Source: Molanna angustata (Eukaryota > Arthropoda > Insecta > Trichoptera > Molannidae). Taken from it: a stretch of 64,000 nt of DNA. Location of the stretch: the NCBI GenBank assembly GCA_963576475.1, contig OY754987.1, positions 4,872,036 to 4,936,035 of the forward strand. The letters are read 5' to 3'. A program made the position numbers and the translations under genes. Position 1 is the first letter of the stretch, and every line of letters starts with the position of its first letter. Shown piece by piece: positions 24,979 through 35,606 of this stretch. The notes beneath the pieces are model-generated. The model had not been told where the DNA came from. It worked only from the letters and a program-made list of their open reading frames with translations, and searched no databases.

Positions 24979-25506
24979 ATGGGAGGAAAATAGAAAAAAA
25001 GCTAAGTACCTACCTACCTCTGTGTGTACATGTCTACATGTCTACATCCGTCTATAATATAATGATACATCGTATTAAAAAATAACAACGTGAAATTTAA
25101 ACAAAATCAGACACCGACAGGGCTTACGACCAGTCATCGGCTGCGTAACGTGATCATATGGGAGGAAAATAGAAAAAAAGCTAAGTACCTACCTACCTCT
25201 GTGTGTACATGTCTACATCCGTCTATAATATAATGATACATCGTATTAAAAAATAACAACGTGAAATTTAAACAAAATCAGACACCGACAGGGCTTACGA
25301 CCAGTCATCGGCTGCGTAACGTGATCATATGGGAGGAAAATAGAAAAAAAGCTAAGTACCTACCTACCTCTGTGTGTACATGTCTACATGTCTACATCCG
25401 TCTATAATATAATGATACATCGTATTAAAAAATAACAACGTGAAATTTAAACAAAATCAGACACCGACAGGGCTTACGAACAGTCATCGGCTGCGTAACG
25501 TGATCA
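24979..25506 (+). repeat. Tandem triplication of a 171-179 bp unit
   Basis: Units start with ATGGGAGGAAAATAG at 24979, 25158 and 25329 and end with CATCGGCTGCGTAACGTGAT. They are almost identical; the middle one lacks one 8-bp repeat of TGTCTACA. Each unit ends with the CTTACGACCAGTCATCGGCTG word of family 6, so the unit joins two unrelated pieces. Confidence 0.95.
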
Positions 25507-25546
25507 ATTTAAACGCTTGCACAAAGTTCACAATTTTTTTTTCTTA

Positions 25547-25710
25547 AATGAATATGTCCTTGTTAAACAAGTACATACATCTTCCTACGTTCCCTAAAAT
25601 AAGCATAAATGTTTGTGTTATAGGTGAACGAAATCGGTCGAGGCAGGATTCGATCTCGCGACCACTGGATAACTATCCCAGCGCGCTAACCGCTCTGCCA
25701 TCGACCCATC
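25547..25710 (-). mobile_element. tRNA-derived SINE, family 2 (copy 1)
   Basis: On the minus strand: GGGTCGATGGCAGAGCGG (A-box-like), GAATCCTGCCTCGACCG after a B-box-like motif, TTCGTTCACCTATAACACAA, and a tail of AACAAGGACATATTCATT. Copies at 30186, 30405, 33352, 57905 (minus) and 40133, 44213 (plus). Confidence 0.9.
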
Positions 25711-26034
25711 ATTATTATTATTATTATATCATAATTTAACCCTTAGTTGCCTAAGGTATTCGAAATATATTCGAAAAATAAATGACCGACAGTACATTCG
25801 AGTACCACATCATAAAAAAATTATTATACGAACACTACAACATTTTTTCGTAACAAACACCCGTCGTTACAGCTAATGCCTTAATTTTCATTATATTTTT
25901 ATCGTAAGAAAAACTGATACAATGACAATAAATGTCATTCTCATGCATATATCGTGACCATGATGTGCATAGTGACCAGGATGCAAAATCAAAATATGAT
26001 CAAAACAATCGACAAATGATCAAAAGATCATTTG
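25711..26034. other. AT-rich stretch, nothing recognised
   Basis: A short (ATT)n run follows the SINE head; nothing else is supported. Confidence 0.45.
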
Positions 26035-26255
26035 TCGGCCTTCGTGGCTCAGTTGGTTGGGTATCTGACTGCTGATCCAAGGGTCCCGGGTTCGATACAC
26101 AGTTTTTAATTGTGTTTTCAATCTGGATCTGTGAGACGATCAATATCGTAAGTCTCCAGAATGTGGCAACTTGTTATTAGGTGCGTGTTAAATTAATATT
26201 TGACATAGTACCCGTAGTTGCCCGAGTAGCAACTTAATAAATAAATAAATAATTT
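26035..26255 (+). mobile_element. tRNA-derived SINE, family 1 (copy 2)
   Basis: TCGGCCTTCGTGGCTCAGTT head, GGTCCCGGGTTCGAT B box, CTGGATCTGTGAGACGA body and AATAAATAAATAA tail. About 10 bp after the B box are deleted relative to the 32969 copy. Confidence 0.9.
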
Positions 26256-26614
26256 TTATAAAAAACGAAATTAATTTGATAAAACTTTTTTTTAAAATGC
26301 CTATTACTTGTATTCATTTAAGTAAAAAATGCAAACCCAAAAGTATTTTTTTAAAGTTTAAATTTTATATTCAAGCATTTCTAGAGCCCCGTTATTATCA
26401 TAGTAATAAGACAATATTTAAAAAAAAAAAGGAATCATATCAATGTGTGGGCAATACAAGATAAAATATGTTGGGTACTTCTAAAATACCGACGTTCAAC
26501 TAAGGGTTAACATAATTATGGAGTTCTATCAAAAGTGATACAGAGGAAATTTAAAGATCATATAAATGATATTGATCATGAATGTGATATGCAAAACGTA
26601 CATAATTTACTGTG
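26256..26614. other. AT-rich stretch, nothing recognised
   Basis: A 62-codon frame at 26276-26464 shows no domain. Confidence 0.4.
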
Positions 26615-26850
26615 TCTGAGAAGCGAATTCACAAACATGATCTAAATAGTATTTATATTAAATAGAATATATTTTTTTAATTGCATTTACGCAAACTTTG
26701 AATTCTTTTCCCTGTCGGGAATCAAATGATATTTTTATGGACAAACTTTTTAACATCTCAATAGAGACGAAGTTGGGGTATTATAGAAGAACCAGGAACT
26801 CAAGTCACCTAAAGGCCTTACGACCTGTCATTATATTATTTAGGGAAAAA
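26615..26850 (+). repeat. Dispersed repeat family 6 (longer copy)
   Basis: Starts at GAAGCGAATTCACAAACAT and contains CCTGTCGGGAATCAAATGA and ATCTCAATAGAGACGAAGTT, as at 34745-35010. The overlapping 68-codon frame is repeat-derived. Confidence 0.75.
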
Positions 26851-26976
26851 TTATTATTAGCTTTTTTTCTTTTTCAACTGTGTATTTGTATTATGATTTT
26901 GTAAAAAAAACTGTTATGTTATTCTATTTTATATAAAATTTTGCATGTATCAAGATCACAGCCAAAATCCCCTTAA

Positions 26977-27634
26977 GGGGCGGACTGCTGCCAACGTACC
27001 TATTTTTCAATTTTATATACCATCATTATTTCTTATCAAATCGTTTTGAAAAAAATAATTTAGATAGTTTGGGTATTCATAAAGAAAAATATATCTTTAC
27101 TTTTTGATAATGTTCTGTTTAAATTTTTGTAGAAAAATAATGGCATACCTCGATTTTCAACGTTTATCTTATATTTTTAATAAAATGCAAGGCGTAGTTC
27201 GACATATTTTTTTTAAATTAAAGAAGACAAAAATATCTAGAAAAATACGATGTGACGTTGCATTAATGATTCAGGTTTAGAAAATAAACCTAAAAAACAT
27301 TTATTTTCCATTCAGCGCCATTGCGAAATATAAGTTTTTTTGGTTTATTAACTTAACCTGATGCATTAATGCAACGTTACATCGTATTTTTCCAGATATT
27401 TTGATCTTCTTTAATTTATAAAAAAATATAATGCTCTATACCTTATAGTTTTTTTAGAAATTTAAGATAAATGTCAAAAATTGGGATATATACAGAACAT
27501 AATTAAAAAATTAAGGTATATTTTTATTTATTATTATCCAAACTAACTAGGTTATTTTTTTCAAAATGATTCGTTTTGTAGTAATGACGCAAATTCAAAT
27601 TGAAAAAATAGGTACGTTGGCAGCAGTCCCCCCC
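26977..27634. mobile_element. Foldback MITE with TTAA target (piggyBac-type)
   Basis: TTAA stands at 26973-26976 and again at 27635-27638. Between them the termini (left GGGGCGGACTGCTGCC, right GGCAGCAGTCCCCCCC) match over 23 of 24 positions, and weaker inverted complementarity continues inward (ATCGTATTTTTC versus GAAAAATACGAT). TTAA target choice is diagnostic of piggyBac-like transposases (family knowledge); no transposase is encoded. Confidence 0.85.
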
Positions 27635-27711
27635 TTAAGGGATTAGGCAAAAGAAAACACTATAATTGTATTTTTACTAACAAATAAAATTAAAAAAAAA
27701 ATCTTCTCGGG

Positions 27712-27765
27712 CAACTAACATGTAGGTATTATGTCAAAAATTTGCGTTTAATTACTTTGACAGTT
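27712..27765 (-). mobile_element. SINE family 1, tail fragment
   Basis: TCGGGCAACTAACATGTAG and TATTATGTCAAAAATTT match the reverse complement of the SINE family 1 3' part. Confidence 0.55.
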
Positions 27766-27930
27766 CATCCGACATTGGTAAAATGACCTGTGCGTTTCCT
27801 AAGCTCTAGCTGGGGATATATTATATAACCGAAACTCACTGATAGCCTAAACTAAAGGATTCACTTGGATGTTGACTTCTGAGTTGAACGGGTGTGCTCG
27901 CGACCAATTCAAAACAGAACTCGAAAATCC

Positions 27931-27970
27931 CTTTGAAAATGGACAGTGCTATTTGTCCGAAACGTTGCAT
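27931..27970 (+). ncRNA. Hammerhead-ribozyme-like motif with compensatory stem
   Basis: TTGAAAAT (27933-27940), stem GGACA (27941-27945), loop GTGCTATT, stem TGTCC (27954-27958), GAAA, CGTT. Relative to the PLE motif, four of five stem pairs are changed on both sides while the loop differs at one base and the flanking boxes are kept. This pattern supports a conserved RNA structure. No PLE coding sequence was seen nearby. Confidence 0.45.
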
Positions 27971-28555
27971 TGGGTGAACTAAAATTTTCTTTGTCGAAAC
28001 TACAATACTCTGTTTATCTAACGGATGTCAAAGTTTTATTCGCTGCGTCACAATGTGCCCGGACCACAGTTTCGTCAGCCTCGCTATTTCGTCCTCTTTT
28101 TTTCTGTAGGTCGTGCATCGCGGCAGACGCGGCTGGCGAGGGTCTGCGAGCTGGATAGACGCAGGGGGGAGGGGGTTTAGCCCAGGAGGAAGAATGGATG
28201 CGAGGAAGGAGATGTGGGGGGGTTGGAAAATTCGGCGCTACCGAGGTGGTGGTGCACGGGTTCGATAACTTGTGCCGCTGCGAAGGAAATTATTGGATTC
28301 GAGTCGCGTTACTTTAATATCCAACTACTTATTGGCGTTTGCTTTTGTCCAATTCTTTATTTGCGCATTTGGGCAACATGGCGGAATAGGACAAAACAAT
28401 ATTAAGTTTATTGAATGTGCGATTCATTATTTTTTTTTTATAAATTGTGTCTTGAAGAATAAAACATAAGGTACATCAAATATTTAAAATAATACTGTGT
28501 AGAAAAATAAAATGTAAGAACAAAGCACATATTTTATTCAGTAACATAGCATTGT
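27971..28555. other. Region with a GC-rich patch (about 28060-28300)
   Basis: 28060-28300 is much richer in G and C than its surroundings. A pyrimidine tract ending TTTTTTTCTGTAG at about 28127 looks like a 3' splice site, but the frame after it (CIAADAAGEGLRAG) stops within 18 codons. No gene call is made. Confidence 0.35.
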
Positions 28556-28590
28556 CAGCCTTCATGGCTCAGTTGGCTGATAATTTATAA
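28556..28590 (+). mobile_element. SINE family 1, head-only scrap
   Basis: TCAGCCTTCATGGCTCAGTT matches the tRNA-like head and stops after about 30 bp. Confidence 0.55.
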
Positions 28591-28785
28591 AGCAACTCGC
28601 TCACGCGAGTCGCTATTATTATTATAAACAAACTTAAACCTTACCTAAGAATGCAGAAATGAAAAGCTGGGACTAGACGCTACTTATCATACGTCGTTTT
28701 ACGAAACATGATGGAAAATTACTAGGTATTAATTTCACATTTTAGAGCGTGTTTTCATATTTATTAAATATTTAATCTATTGTTG

Positions 28786-28998
28786 GTTTTAATAGCTCAG
28801 TTGTGAAGATATCGGACTCCTAGTCAAAAGCCCAGGGTTCGATACTGTGTGGAGACACAGTTTTTAATTGTGTTTTAAGTTTGGATCTGTGAGACGATTA
28901 ATATATTAAGTCTCCGGAACGTGGCAACTTGTTATTGGGTGCGTGTTTAATATTTGACATAGTAGGTACCTGTTAGTTGCACGAGAAGTAATGTAAAA
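28786..28998 (+). mobile_element. SINE family 1, variant subfamily
   Basis: The body (CTGTGAGACGATTAATAT, CGTGGCAACTTGTTATTGGG) is that of family 1, but the head differs: AATAGCTCAGTTGTGAAGAT and ATCGGACTCCTAGTC. The interrupted copy at 49470-49822 belongs to the same variant. Confidence 0.85.
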
Positions 28999-30185
28999 TA
29001 AAATAAAAATAATATGTACCTACATACTATATAGTGGCCACGACCAATTCGTTTGTCAATAATATCTATCCAATTTATTTAAACGATGCAACACACAAAC
29101 ACGGAATTCATGCATTAAAGATTGTATTATTTCACCAAGACCTTATGCGGTGAGACGTATTAGTATAGTGCACCCAGGGCCTATGAAGTTGCATGTAAAA
29201 ACGCATAAAACCTTGAAAGAGATCGATGTGCACAACAATGCTAATTATTCACGCTGCATTTATAGCGAAATCGTCGTGGAAAAAAGCGCCGTGTTTTACG
29301 ACAACGCAGGGGCGAAATTCGAACGAGATTCTTATGAAAAAATTTGAATGCATTTTTTGCCTGCTCTCTTATGCAGTCATAGTGTCAAACGATCCATATT
29401 CAATTGGGATTTTTTTGAATTTTTATTTTAGTTTAAATATTTTTCTGATGCTGGCGTTACAACACATGCACATAGTTGAAGGTCATTGTTTAATTCACGA
29501 CTACACGCGCCAAGATAATGTATTAAAATTTCCATACCATCGAGCCTTGTTCCTCACGAGTTAGGCAAGGAGAACCGAACGTATCATTTTTATATCTTGA
29601 CACATATCCCTCGCCGCAGCATTCATGCATCGCCCCACGCACATAATGAACTTTTTCAAAGAGTTAACAATTAATAACAGAATTAGGATACTTTACAGAC
29701 TTATAATGATGCATTTTATAAAATTTATAATTCAAACCTATAAATTAATTCTGTGTTATTTCTATTTCTCCTACTCTTTTCAGGTTCCTTGATTTTTTTC
29801 AGTGTCATTAATGTTATAATTTTATTTCAAATTTTCTATTCGTTATTGTAGGTAGGTACTAATTTCTTATTTTTTTAAGAAATTTATTATTTATCGTTGA
29901 ACTGGATTGGGTATCTTATAGAAAACCATTCATTCGTAGCATCACATTTTAGGTGAGCCGACACTGGCGTATGGGTGTTCACGCAAGTGTCATGCTTGCT
30001 TTCTTTTTGCGGGTGTGCATTAAAATTTCGTGTAATATACACCTGATTAGGTTACCCCAGATTCTCTAGGTTACCCCACACTGTAGGGTATACTTTAATC
30101 AACTTTTATTTCTGAATTTATTGTTTTTTTTTTCACTTTGTTTTGTGTATATATTGTTTTTGTTTTTTTTTTCCTTTTTTTAAAT
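28999..30185. other. AT-rich stretch with a family 4 scrap
   Basis: 29935-30090 contains GGTGAGCCGACACTGG, GTGTGCATTAAA and GGTTACCCCACACTG, a minus-oriented remnant of family 4. Frames at 29150-29347 and 29226-29564 have no recognisable domains. Confidence 0.4.
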
Positions 30186-30365
30186 AAAGAATGAATATGT
30201 CTTTGTAGTAAGTAGTAACAACTACATATTAATCCTCATACATTCCCTAAATTAAGCATAAATGCTTGTGCTATAGGTGAACGAAATCGGTCGTGGCAGG
30301 ATTCGAAATCGCGACCACTGGATTACAAATTCAACGCGCTAACCACTCTACCACAATCCATCTGG
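30186..30365 (-). mobile_element. SINE family 2 (diverged copy)
   Basis: Same order as 25547-25710 with more substitutions in the tRNA-like head (CTACCACAATCCATC). Confidence 0.85.
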
Positions 30366-30404
30366 ACCACCTTTTTTTATTTATTTTTTTTTTTTTTAAA
30401 TAAA

Positions 30405-30572
30405 AAATGAATATGTCCTTGTTAAACAAGTACATATACATCTTCCTACGTTCCCTAAAATAAGCATTAATGCTTGTGCTATAGGTGAACGAAATCGGTC
30501 GAGGCAGGATTCGAACTCGCGACCACTGGATTACTAGCCCAGCGCGCTAACCGCTCTGCCATCGACCCATCT
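30405..30572 (-). mobile_element. SINE family 2
   Basis: Nearly consensus copy, only about 40 bp from the previous one and in the same orientation. Confidence 0.9.
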
Positions 30573-30727
30573 AAATTTAATTTGTATATTTACGATTATT
30601 ACATTACATACGTGAATACCTACCCACTGTGTCACTACTGTATATATTGTGTATTACTGTAAACAAGTAAATGAATAAATTTAAAATAAATAAATAAATA
30701 AATAATAAACAAAATCGAACCACTATA

Positions 30728-30864
30728 ATGGCATTATCCTTAAATTATATGGCTGTTAATGCAAGAACATCTTCAGCTCCTTTGATATTTAACAATTATC
30801 CCGAATGCCTTAAAGAAATAAATTCATTTCCATTGTTCAAAAAAAAACTCATAATTTATATACT
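30728..30864 (+). pseudogene. LINE ORF2 C-terminal fragment
   Basis: Reads NARTSSAPLIFNNYPECLKE then FPLFKKKLIIYIL, the FNxxP...FKKKLxxYL signature of CR1/jockey-type ORF2 ends. Cut off at the right by the MITE at 30865. Confidence 0.6.
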
Positions 30865-31062
30865 CACCTGGGGGGCAAGTCTGGTCCCACCGGCGAAATC
30901 AAAACCCTCACGACTACCCATATCATGGATATAATTATTATATGGAGTTCTATAATATGTTAGGATATTGATAGAACTCCATATGATAATTATATCCATG
31001 ATATGGGTAATCACTGGGGTTTTGAATTCGCCGGTCGGACCAGACTTGCCCCCCTGAGGTGA
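30865..31062. mobile_element. Palindromic MITE (GGGGGGCAAGTCTGGTCC family, copy 1)
   Basis: The left arm GGGGGGCAAGTCTGGTCC, CCGGCGAAATCAAAACCC, CATATCATGGATATAATTAT is repeated inverted in the right arm, leaving a spacer of about 20 bp, so the whole element is a hairpin. A second copy at 49591-49770 interrupts a SINE. Confidence 0.85.
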
Positions 31063-31195
31063 TTTTATTTAATTTGTTATTTGTTTTATTTTTTCTTTAA
31101 TATTAATATGTTAAAAATATTTTATTGTGTGGTCACCCTGACATATCAATGTACCTTCCATTAATTGTACCAGTTGAGTGTGCCTATGAGATGGA

Positions 31196-31430
31196 ATGAG
31201 AGGTCGGGGCCGCCCAAGGAAGGGATGGCACGTCCATGTGAACGGTATTTTGAAAGACGGAAATGTTAGAAGCGTGAACAACAGACGAACATGTATAAGA
31301 CGATGTATGAATGTTTTCGAGGCGATGAATGTATGTCAAGATAGAAGTAAGTGGCGTTCGGTTCTCTCTGCCTACCCCGTGAGGGACATGGCGTGATGGC
31401 ATGTATGTGTGTATGAGTGTGCCTATTTTT
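31196..31430 (+). pseudogene. RTE-type LINE, C-terminal relic 2
   Basis: Frame RGRGRPRKGWHVHVNG, CIRRCMNVFEAMNVCQDR, WRSVLSAYPV, stop at 31394-31396, then a T-rich tail. This resembles the C-terminal end of RTE/CR1-like ORF2 (GRPRK followed by CQDR.WR). Related degraded tails are at 36545, 50225 and 55578 (minus). Confidence 0.7.
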
Positions 31431-31782
31431 TTTTTGCTGTAGAATAATATTAATGTCACAATAATAATTTAAGGTACCCAAGTGCGTATAAGTAAATATT
31501 GTATTTTTGTGTAGTGGGTGCATGTATGTGTGTAGATGTAATGTATCAATATAATATTGTAAATCTCCAACCTCTAAACAGGCGTAGTCCTAGTGAGGTT
31601 GGGATTGTTATTATGAATAATGTAATAAATTTCGAGATGGTATAAATAAATAAATAAATAAAATAAGGAAATAAGCAAACAAATAAATAAATAAGTTAAT
31701 GAATATTTTTTACTTCTTCTTTTTCTTCTTCTTCTTCTTTTGAATAGACCTTCAGGTCTGTTTTTTAAGAGGCCTGCTCTTC
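31431..31782. other. AT-rich stretch with LINE tail words
   Basis: 31560-31680 has an AACAGGCGTAGTCCTAGTGAGG word, resembling the reverse complement of the 12443/48839 tail, and AAATAAATAAATAA. Nothing coding. Confidence 0.4.
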
Positions 31783-31857
31783 CTACGAAGTGGACCCCCA
31801 GCTATCCCTGCATCTTTTTGGCGGTCTACCGCGAGGGCGGGTTCCGTGAGGCTGATT
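31783..31857 (-). pseudogene. RTE-type LINE, C-terminal scrap
   Basis: Minus strand reads HGTRPRGRPPKRCRDSWGS before a TAG at 31783-31785, followed by a GAAGAAGAAG tail (31720-31740 on plus). GRPPKRxRDSW is the RTE C-terminal signature. Confidence 0.65.
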
Positions 31858-32339
31858 GATTTTTTACTGTAATATAATATTTATAGTTGTACATAATAAT
31901 ATTTCTTTGGCTGCTATTTATTTTAGGAATAATTCAATACCATACTTTAAAGAACCAAGAAACAGCACGAAAGGAGATTGTTACATATCGTAATACACAA
32001 ATGTATGAAAAAGAGGGTAGGTGTTATGTAAGTACAAACCTGAAGTTGCAGAGGTACACAGCACCAGGAAACTGACGTGAAGTGAGACTTCAAAATTTAC
32101 CTCGTCCAAAACTGGAATAATCCGTACGCCACCTTCTCCTCATTCCATAATCCGGCAGACCCTCCATTTCTCACAAAAAACGTGAAAATTTCACACAAAA
32201 GCTTCCTGGTTGAGACATGTGACTCGAATCGTTCACATAATTAATAATAATAAATGTGAATTTTGAAATGATGTGTTTTTATTTGCTGTAAGGTATCGGC
32301 TTTGAATAGTGCTTCCACTCTTTCCTCTTCTTCTTCTTC
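31858..32339. other. AT-rich stretch, nothing recognised
   Basis: The 62-codon frame at 31887-32075 has no recognisable domain; the right end is the short-repeat tail of the RTE relic at 32340. Confidence 0.4.
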
Positions 32340-32522
32340 CTAGCCTTCCCTCCACTGCTGAATGTAGGCCTCTTCCATCTGTCTCCATTTTTCTGTATTC
32401 TGTGCCGCTTCAATCCATTTCTTTCCGGCGACCACAACAATATCGTCGGCCCATCTCTTCTGTGGCCGACCGACACCCCTATTGTATTCCCATAGCCTCC
32501 ACTACATGACTTTGGGAGTCCA
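32340..32522 (-). pseudogene. RTE-type LINE, C-terminal relic 3
   Basis: 61 codons on the minus strand: WTPKVM, an in-frame TAG, WRLWEYNRGVGRPQKRWADD, IVVVAGKKWIEAAQ, EEAYIQQWREG, stop at 32340-32342, then a GAAGAAGAAGAGG tail. Same family as 5178-5862, which ends EEAYIQQWRDG. Confidence 0.85.
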
Positions 32523-32559
32523 TCTTGAATTCTTGAATCTTGAATTTGGCTCTTTCCAC

Positions 32560-32770
32560 TCTTTCCTATTATCATCTAATCCCCGTGTCCCGTAAGAGCC
32601 AGGTAATCGAAATTACAACAGGCAACAATAACATCTCACATACTCATTCTGAATGTACTGAGTGAGATGAGACTGGTATGTGGGGATGCACACATGTGTC
32701 GTGCTTCATTTTAAATAATGCACAACCGCACACATATTGCCGGTTACGCCACATTGTGAAGTATGCCGTA
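32560..32770 (-). repeat. Dispersed family 4, minus copy without tandem array
   Basis: ATCATCTAATCCCCGTGTC, CCGTAAGAGCCAGGTAATCG, ACAACAGGCAACAATAACAT and GGTTACGCCACATTGTG match the reverse complement of family 4. Only one unit is present where the 40300 copy has many. Confidence 0.75.
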
Positions 32771-32968
32771 ACAGTATGAATAAATGAATTCGGAAAAATG
32801 TATGTATATGCGTTTTAGTTAGATGTTAAAAATTAGTACAGTTTCTTACAGTACACTTTATTTTTTATTTCTTAAAATAACCTACACATAACAAAATAAA
32901 TTTAAACATTATAAATATAAACATTTGGTTTTACATTGTAAACAGTTTAATAAAGTTATATGGAAAAG

Positions 32969-33195
32969 TCGGCCTTCGTGGTTCAGTTGGCTAGGTATCT
33001 GACTGCTGATCCAAGAGTCCCGGGTTCGATTCCCGGTGGAGACTCAGTTTTAAATTGTGTTTTCAGTCTGGATCTGTGAGACGATTAATATCATTAGTCT
33101 CCTGAATGTGGCAACTTGTAATTGGGTGCGTGTTAAATAATTATATGACATAGTACCTGTTAGTTGCCCGAGAAGCTAAAATAAATAAATATATA
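32969..33195 (+). mobile_element. SINE family 1, best-preserved copy
   Basis: TCGGCCTTCGTGGTTCAGTT head with a full B box GGGTTCGATTCCCGG, then GTGGAGAC, the conserved body and an AAAATAAATAAATAT tail. Confidence 0.92.
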
Positions 33196-33351
33196 ATCTC
33201 ACTTGACATAGGTCTGTTCTAAGGTGATACTATTTTTATTAATTTTGTCATGATGTTTGCACCAATGATATGTAGTGTAGTGAATAAATGTATATCATAC
33301 ATACATCATACATACATGAGATTTAATGAATGTAATAAGTTATAATATGAA

Positions 33352-33526
33352 AAGGAATGTAAATATCAAGTGTGTACATATACGTCTTTCTACATTCCCT
33401 AAATTAAGTATAAATTCTTGTGCTATAGGTGAACGAAATCGGTCGAGGAAGGAGTCAAACTCACGACCACTGGATTACTAGCCCAGAGCGCTAGTAATAC
33501 ATTAGTTACTCTCCCATCGACCCATC
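33352..33526 (-). mobile_element. SINE family 2 (diverged)
   Basis: Usual order of tail, ATAGGTGAACGAAATCGGTC and tRNA-like head. The head carries a small duplication around GCGCTAGTAATACATTAG. Confidence 0.85.
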
Positions 33527-34017
33527 AAAAATGTTAATACAATATCAAATAGAAGGTATTACAAAGTCATAAAATAAATCAAAATGTATACGTCCCATAT
33601 ATCCAACTATAAATATTTTCATGAATTTCAGGATAGGATAGAGTCCCTGAAAATGAGTAGAGGGTTAAAAATGTGAAGAGACAAAGGCTGGTTGTAACAC
33701 CCTCAACGTGTCGCCAAAGGATTTCGGCTGCAAGTTCTTTCTCTGCGTCTAGGAAATTCAAACTGAGAGCTTCTTATAATTTGCCAGCCTGGCTCTTTGT
33801 TACTATGCACAACTCTCACATTCCCATAATCCTCTCTCTGTACAAGACTTGAATAATTATATACACAATAGGGAATTTAATATAGCGCCGTTGAATGATT
33901 CAAGATCATTACAAGGACGCTGATAGTTTATAGTTATGTGCCTCTCTACGAAACAAAGCTGTTTTCAGTCCTTTAGTGAAAGTTCTCTTGCATATTACCT
34001 TTAATTTCTATATTGTA
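33527..34017. other. Unassigned stretch with a LINE family 7 scrap
   Basis: 33950-34000 has CTACGAAACAAAGCTG and TTTTCAGTCCTTTAG, which match the coding part of LINE family 7 (compare reverse complement of 58700-58730). The rest has no signal. Confidence 0.4.
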
Positions 34018-34500
34018 ACTAGTAAAACCCGGCAGACGTTGTCCTGCCTGTTTAATTATTTACCTCTAAATATATAAAAATGGTTGTTCGGTATGTTTCC
34101 TTTTTATCACTTAATATTCTTATCTAGATTTCTCTAATTATAATTCCGTATTTTTTCCCTTCCATCCCTACAGTCCCTTCCGTCCCTATTCATTCATTCA
34201 TTTAAATTTTATTTAATTATTCAAACAAATATAGGTACTTGAACCTTTAGCATTATTCCAGTTTTATATAATATACCATTTTATGTATTTTTGCTGAACA
34301 AACCCACTAAGTATCAATTCAATTCCAACTTTTTATATTTTTTTGTGAGATATCAAATAAATAAATAAATTATAATGCATAAACCTTCTCCTGAATAAGC
34401 TGACAAATTCCCAAAGTTTCATCGCAATCGGATGGTTGGTTTGGGAGTTCATCGGACACATACAAATATACGTACATCAATTTTTATATATATATTGATT
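34018..34500 (+). repeat. Dispersed repeat with CCCGGCAGACGTTGTCCTGC
   Basis: The leading CCGGCAGACGTTGTCC and the closing AAGTTTCATCGCAATCGG plus TTTTTATATATATATTGAT are words familiar from abundant insect interspersed repeats. No second copy in the window; class not determined. Confidence 0.4.
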
Positions 34501-34604
34501 GTGATATATTATAACTATGTGATAGACATTTCATAAATTGTTATATTTCCGTTTTTTTTTATAAAAAGTGTATGCTTTTTTGTTTTCTTTTGTTTGTTTA
34601 TATA

Positions 34605-34740
34605 AAAAACAAAATATCTTAAAATGTTTATAAATTTGTATTTAAGTGTTTATAGTTTGGTACGTATTCTTCAATTATACATACTATAGCCATCGACAAT
34701 TGGATCTCATGTATTATATGCAACTAGTTTAAAACGCATG
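34605..34740 (+). repeat. Dispersed repeat family 8 (copy 1)
   Basis: ACAAAATATCTTAAAAT, TATAGTTTGGTACGTATTC and CAATTGGATCTCATGT recur at 55705-55835. Confidence 0.6.
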
Positions 34741-34744
34741 TGTT

Positions 34745-35010
34745 GGTGAAGCGAATTCACAAACATAGTATTTTTATTAAATAGAATAATATTTTATAAA
34801 TGCATATACACAAACATTGGATTTTTTCCCTGTCGGGAGTCAAATGATATTTTTTGACAAACTTTTTAACATGTCAATAGAGACGAAGTTGGAATATTAT
34901 AGAAAAACCAGGAACTCACGACACCTACAGGGCTTACAACCTGTCATCGGCTGGCTTATCACTTTATGCGCTTGCGTAACGTTCATCATGCCTTCTCATT
35001 GAGTTCCCTT
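34745..35010 (+). repeat. Dispersed repeat family 6
   Basis: AGCGAATTCACAAACAT, CCTGTCGGGAGTCAAATGA, GAGACGAAGTTGGAATATTA, CATGCCTTCTCATTGAGTT. Together with 35230-35405 it forms an inverted pair about 220 bp apart. Confidence 0.75.
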
Positions 35011-35097
35011 ACCAATGCAATTTTTAAAATTCTGTATTTTAATAATGAGTAACAGATCGACTGAAAATAGGACATTATGACTATTTCCATCTATGAA

Positions 35098-35215
35098 TTA
35101 ACGAAGAAACCTTTTTGTAACGCCATCTATTGAGAAGTTGGTTTATTTGTAAATAATGAAAGCAACAGTCCTTATTAATGTGTCGTCAGTGTTCTCGCAC
35201 AGATGTCACCTCTGA
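35098..35215 (-). repeat. Dispersed repeat shared with 5010-5150
   Basis: CTTTTTGTAACGCCATCTAT and CTGACTTGCGCCAGAAATAT match the reverse complement of 5010-5150. Confidence 0.6.
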
Positions 35216-35229
35216 CTTGCGCCAGAAAT

Positions 35230-35405
35230 ATGAATTGGATTGATAAAGGAACTCAATAAAAAGGCATAATTGGTAAACGTTGCGCATGCGCATAAAGTGA
35301 TCACGTAAACCAGCCGATGATAGGTAGTAAGCCATGTAGGTGCCTTGAGTTCCTGATTTTCTATGATATTCCAACTTTGTCCATATTGAGATGTTAAAAT
35401 GTTTG
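35230..35405 (-). repeat. Dispersed repeat family 6, inverted copy
   Basis: Reverse complement of the family: GGAACTCAATAAAAAGGCAT, AACGTTGCGCATGCGCATAA, CCAACTTTGTCCATATTGAG. Confidence 0.75.
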
Positions 35406-35606
35406 TCAAAAAAAAAAAATAATAAATCGGTTTAATATGATGGTGGTTTTAGTGCCCTTAAGGGGTACAAATTACCCTCTTGACACGTAGAGCACAACTT
35501 TTTGAAGCTTTCAGTATTCCTTTCATTGATAAAGACAATTCACCCTGCAAAATGTTCTTAGTATTAACCAATTAAGACTACTTTTTTTTCCAATTTCACG
35601 ATCAAA

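Noticed and set aside
26698..35002. Similar small frames at 26698-26904 and 34817-35002 as a conserved small protein family
   Set aside because: They share sequence because both lie in repeat family 6; substitutions show no codon bias, and the frame is broken in the 3545 copy.
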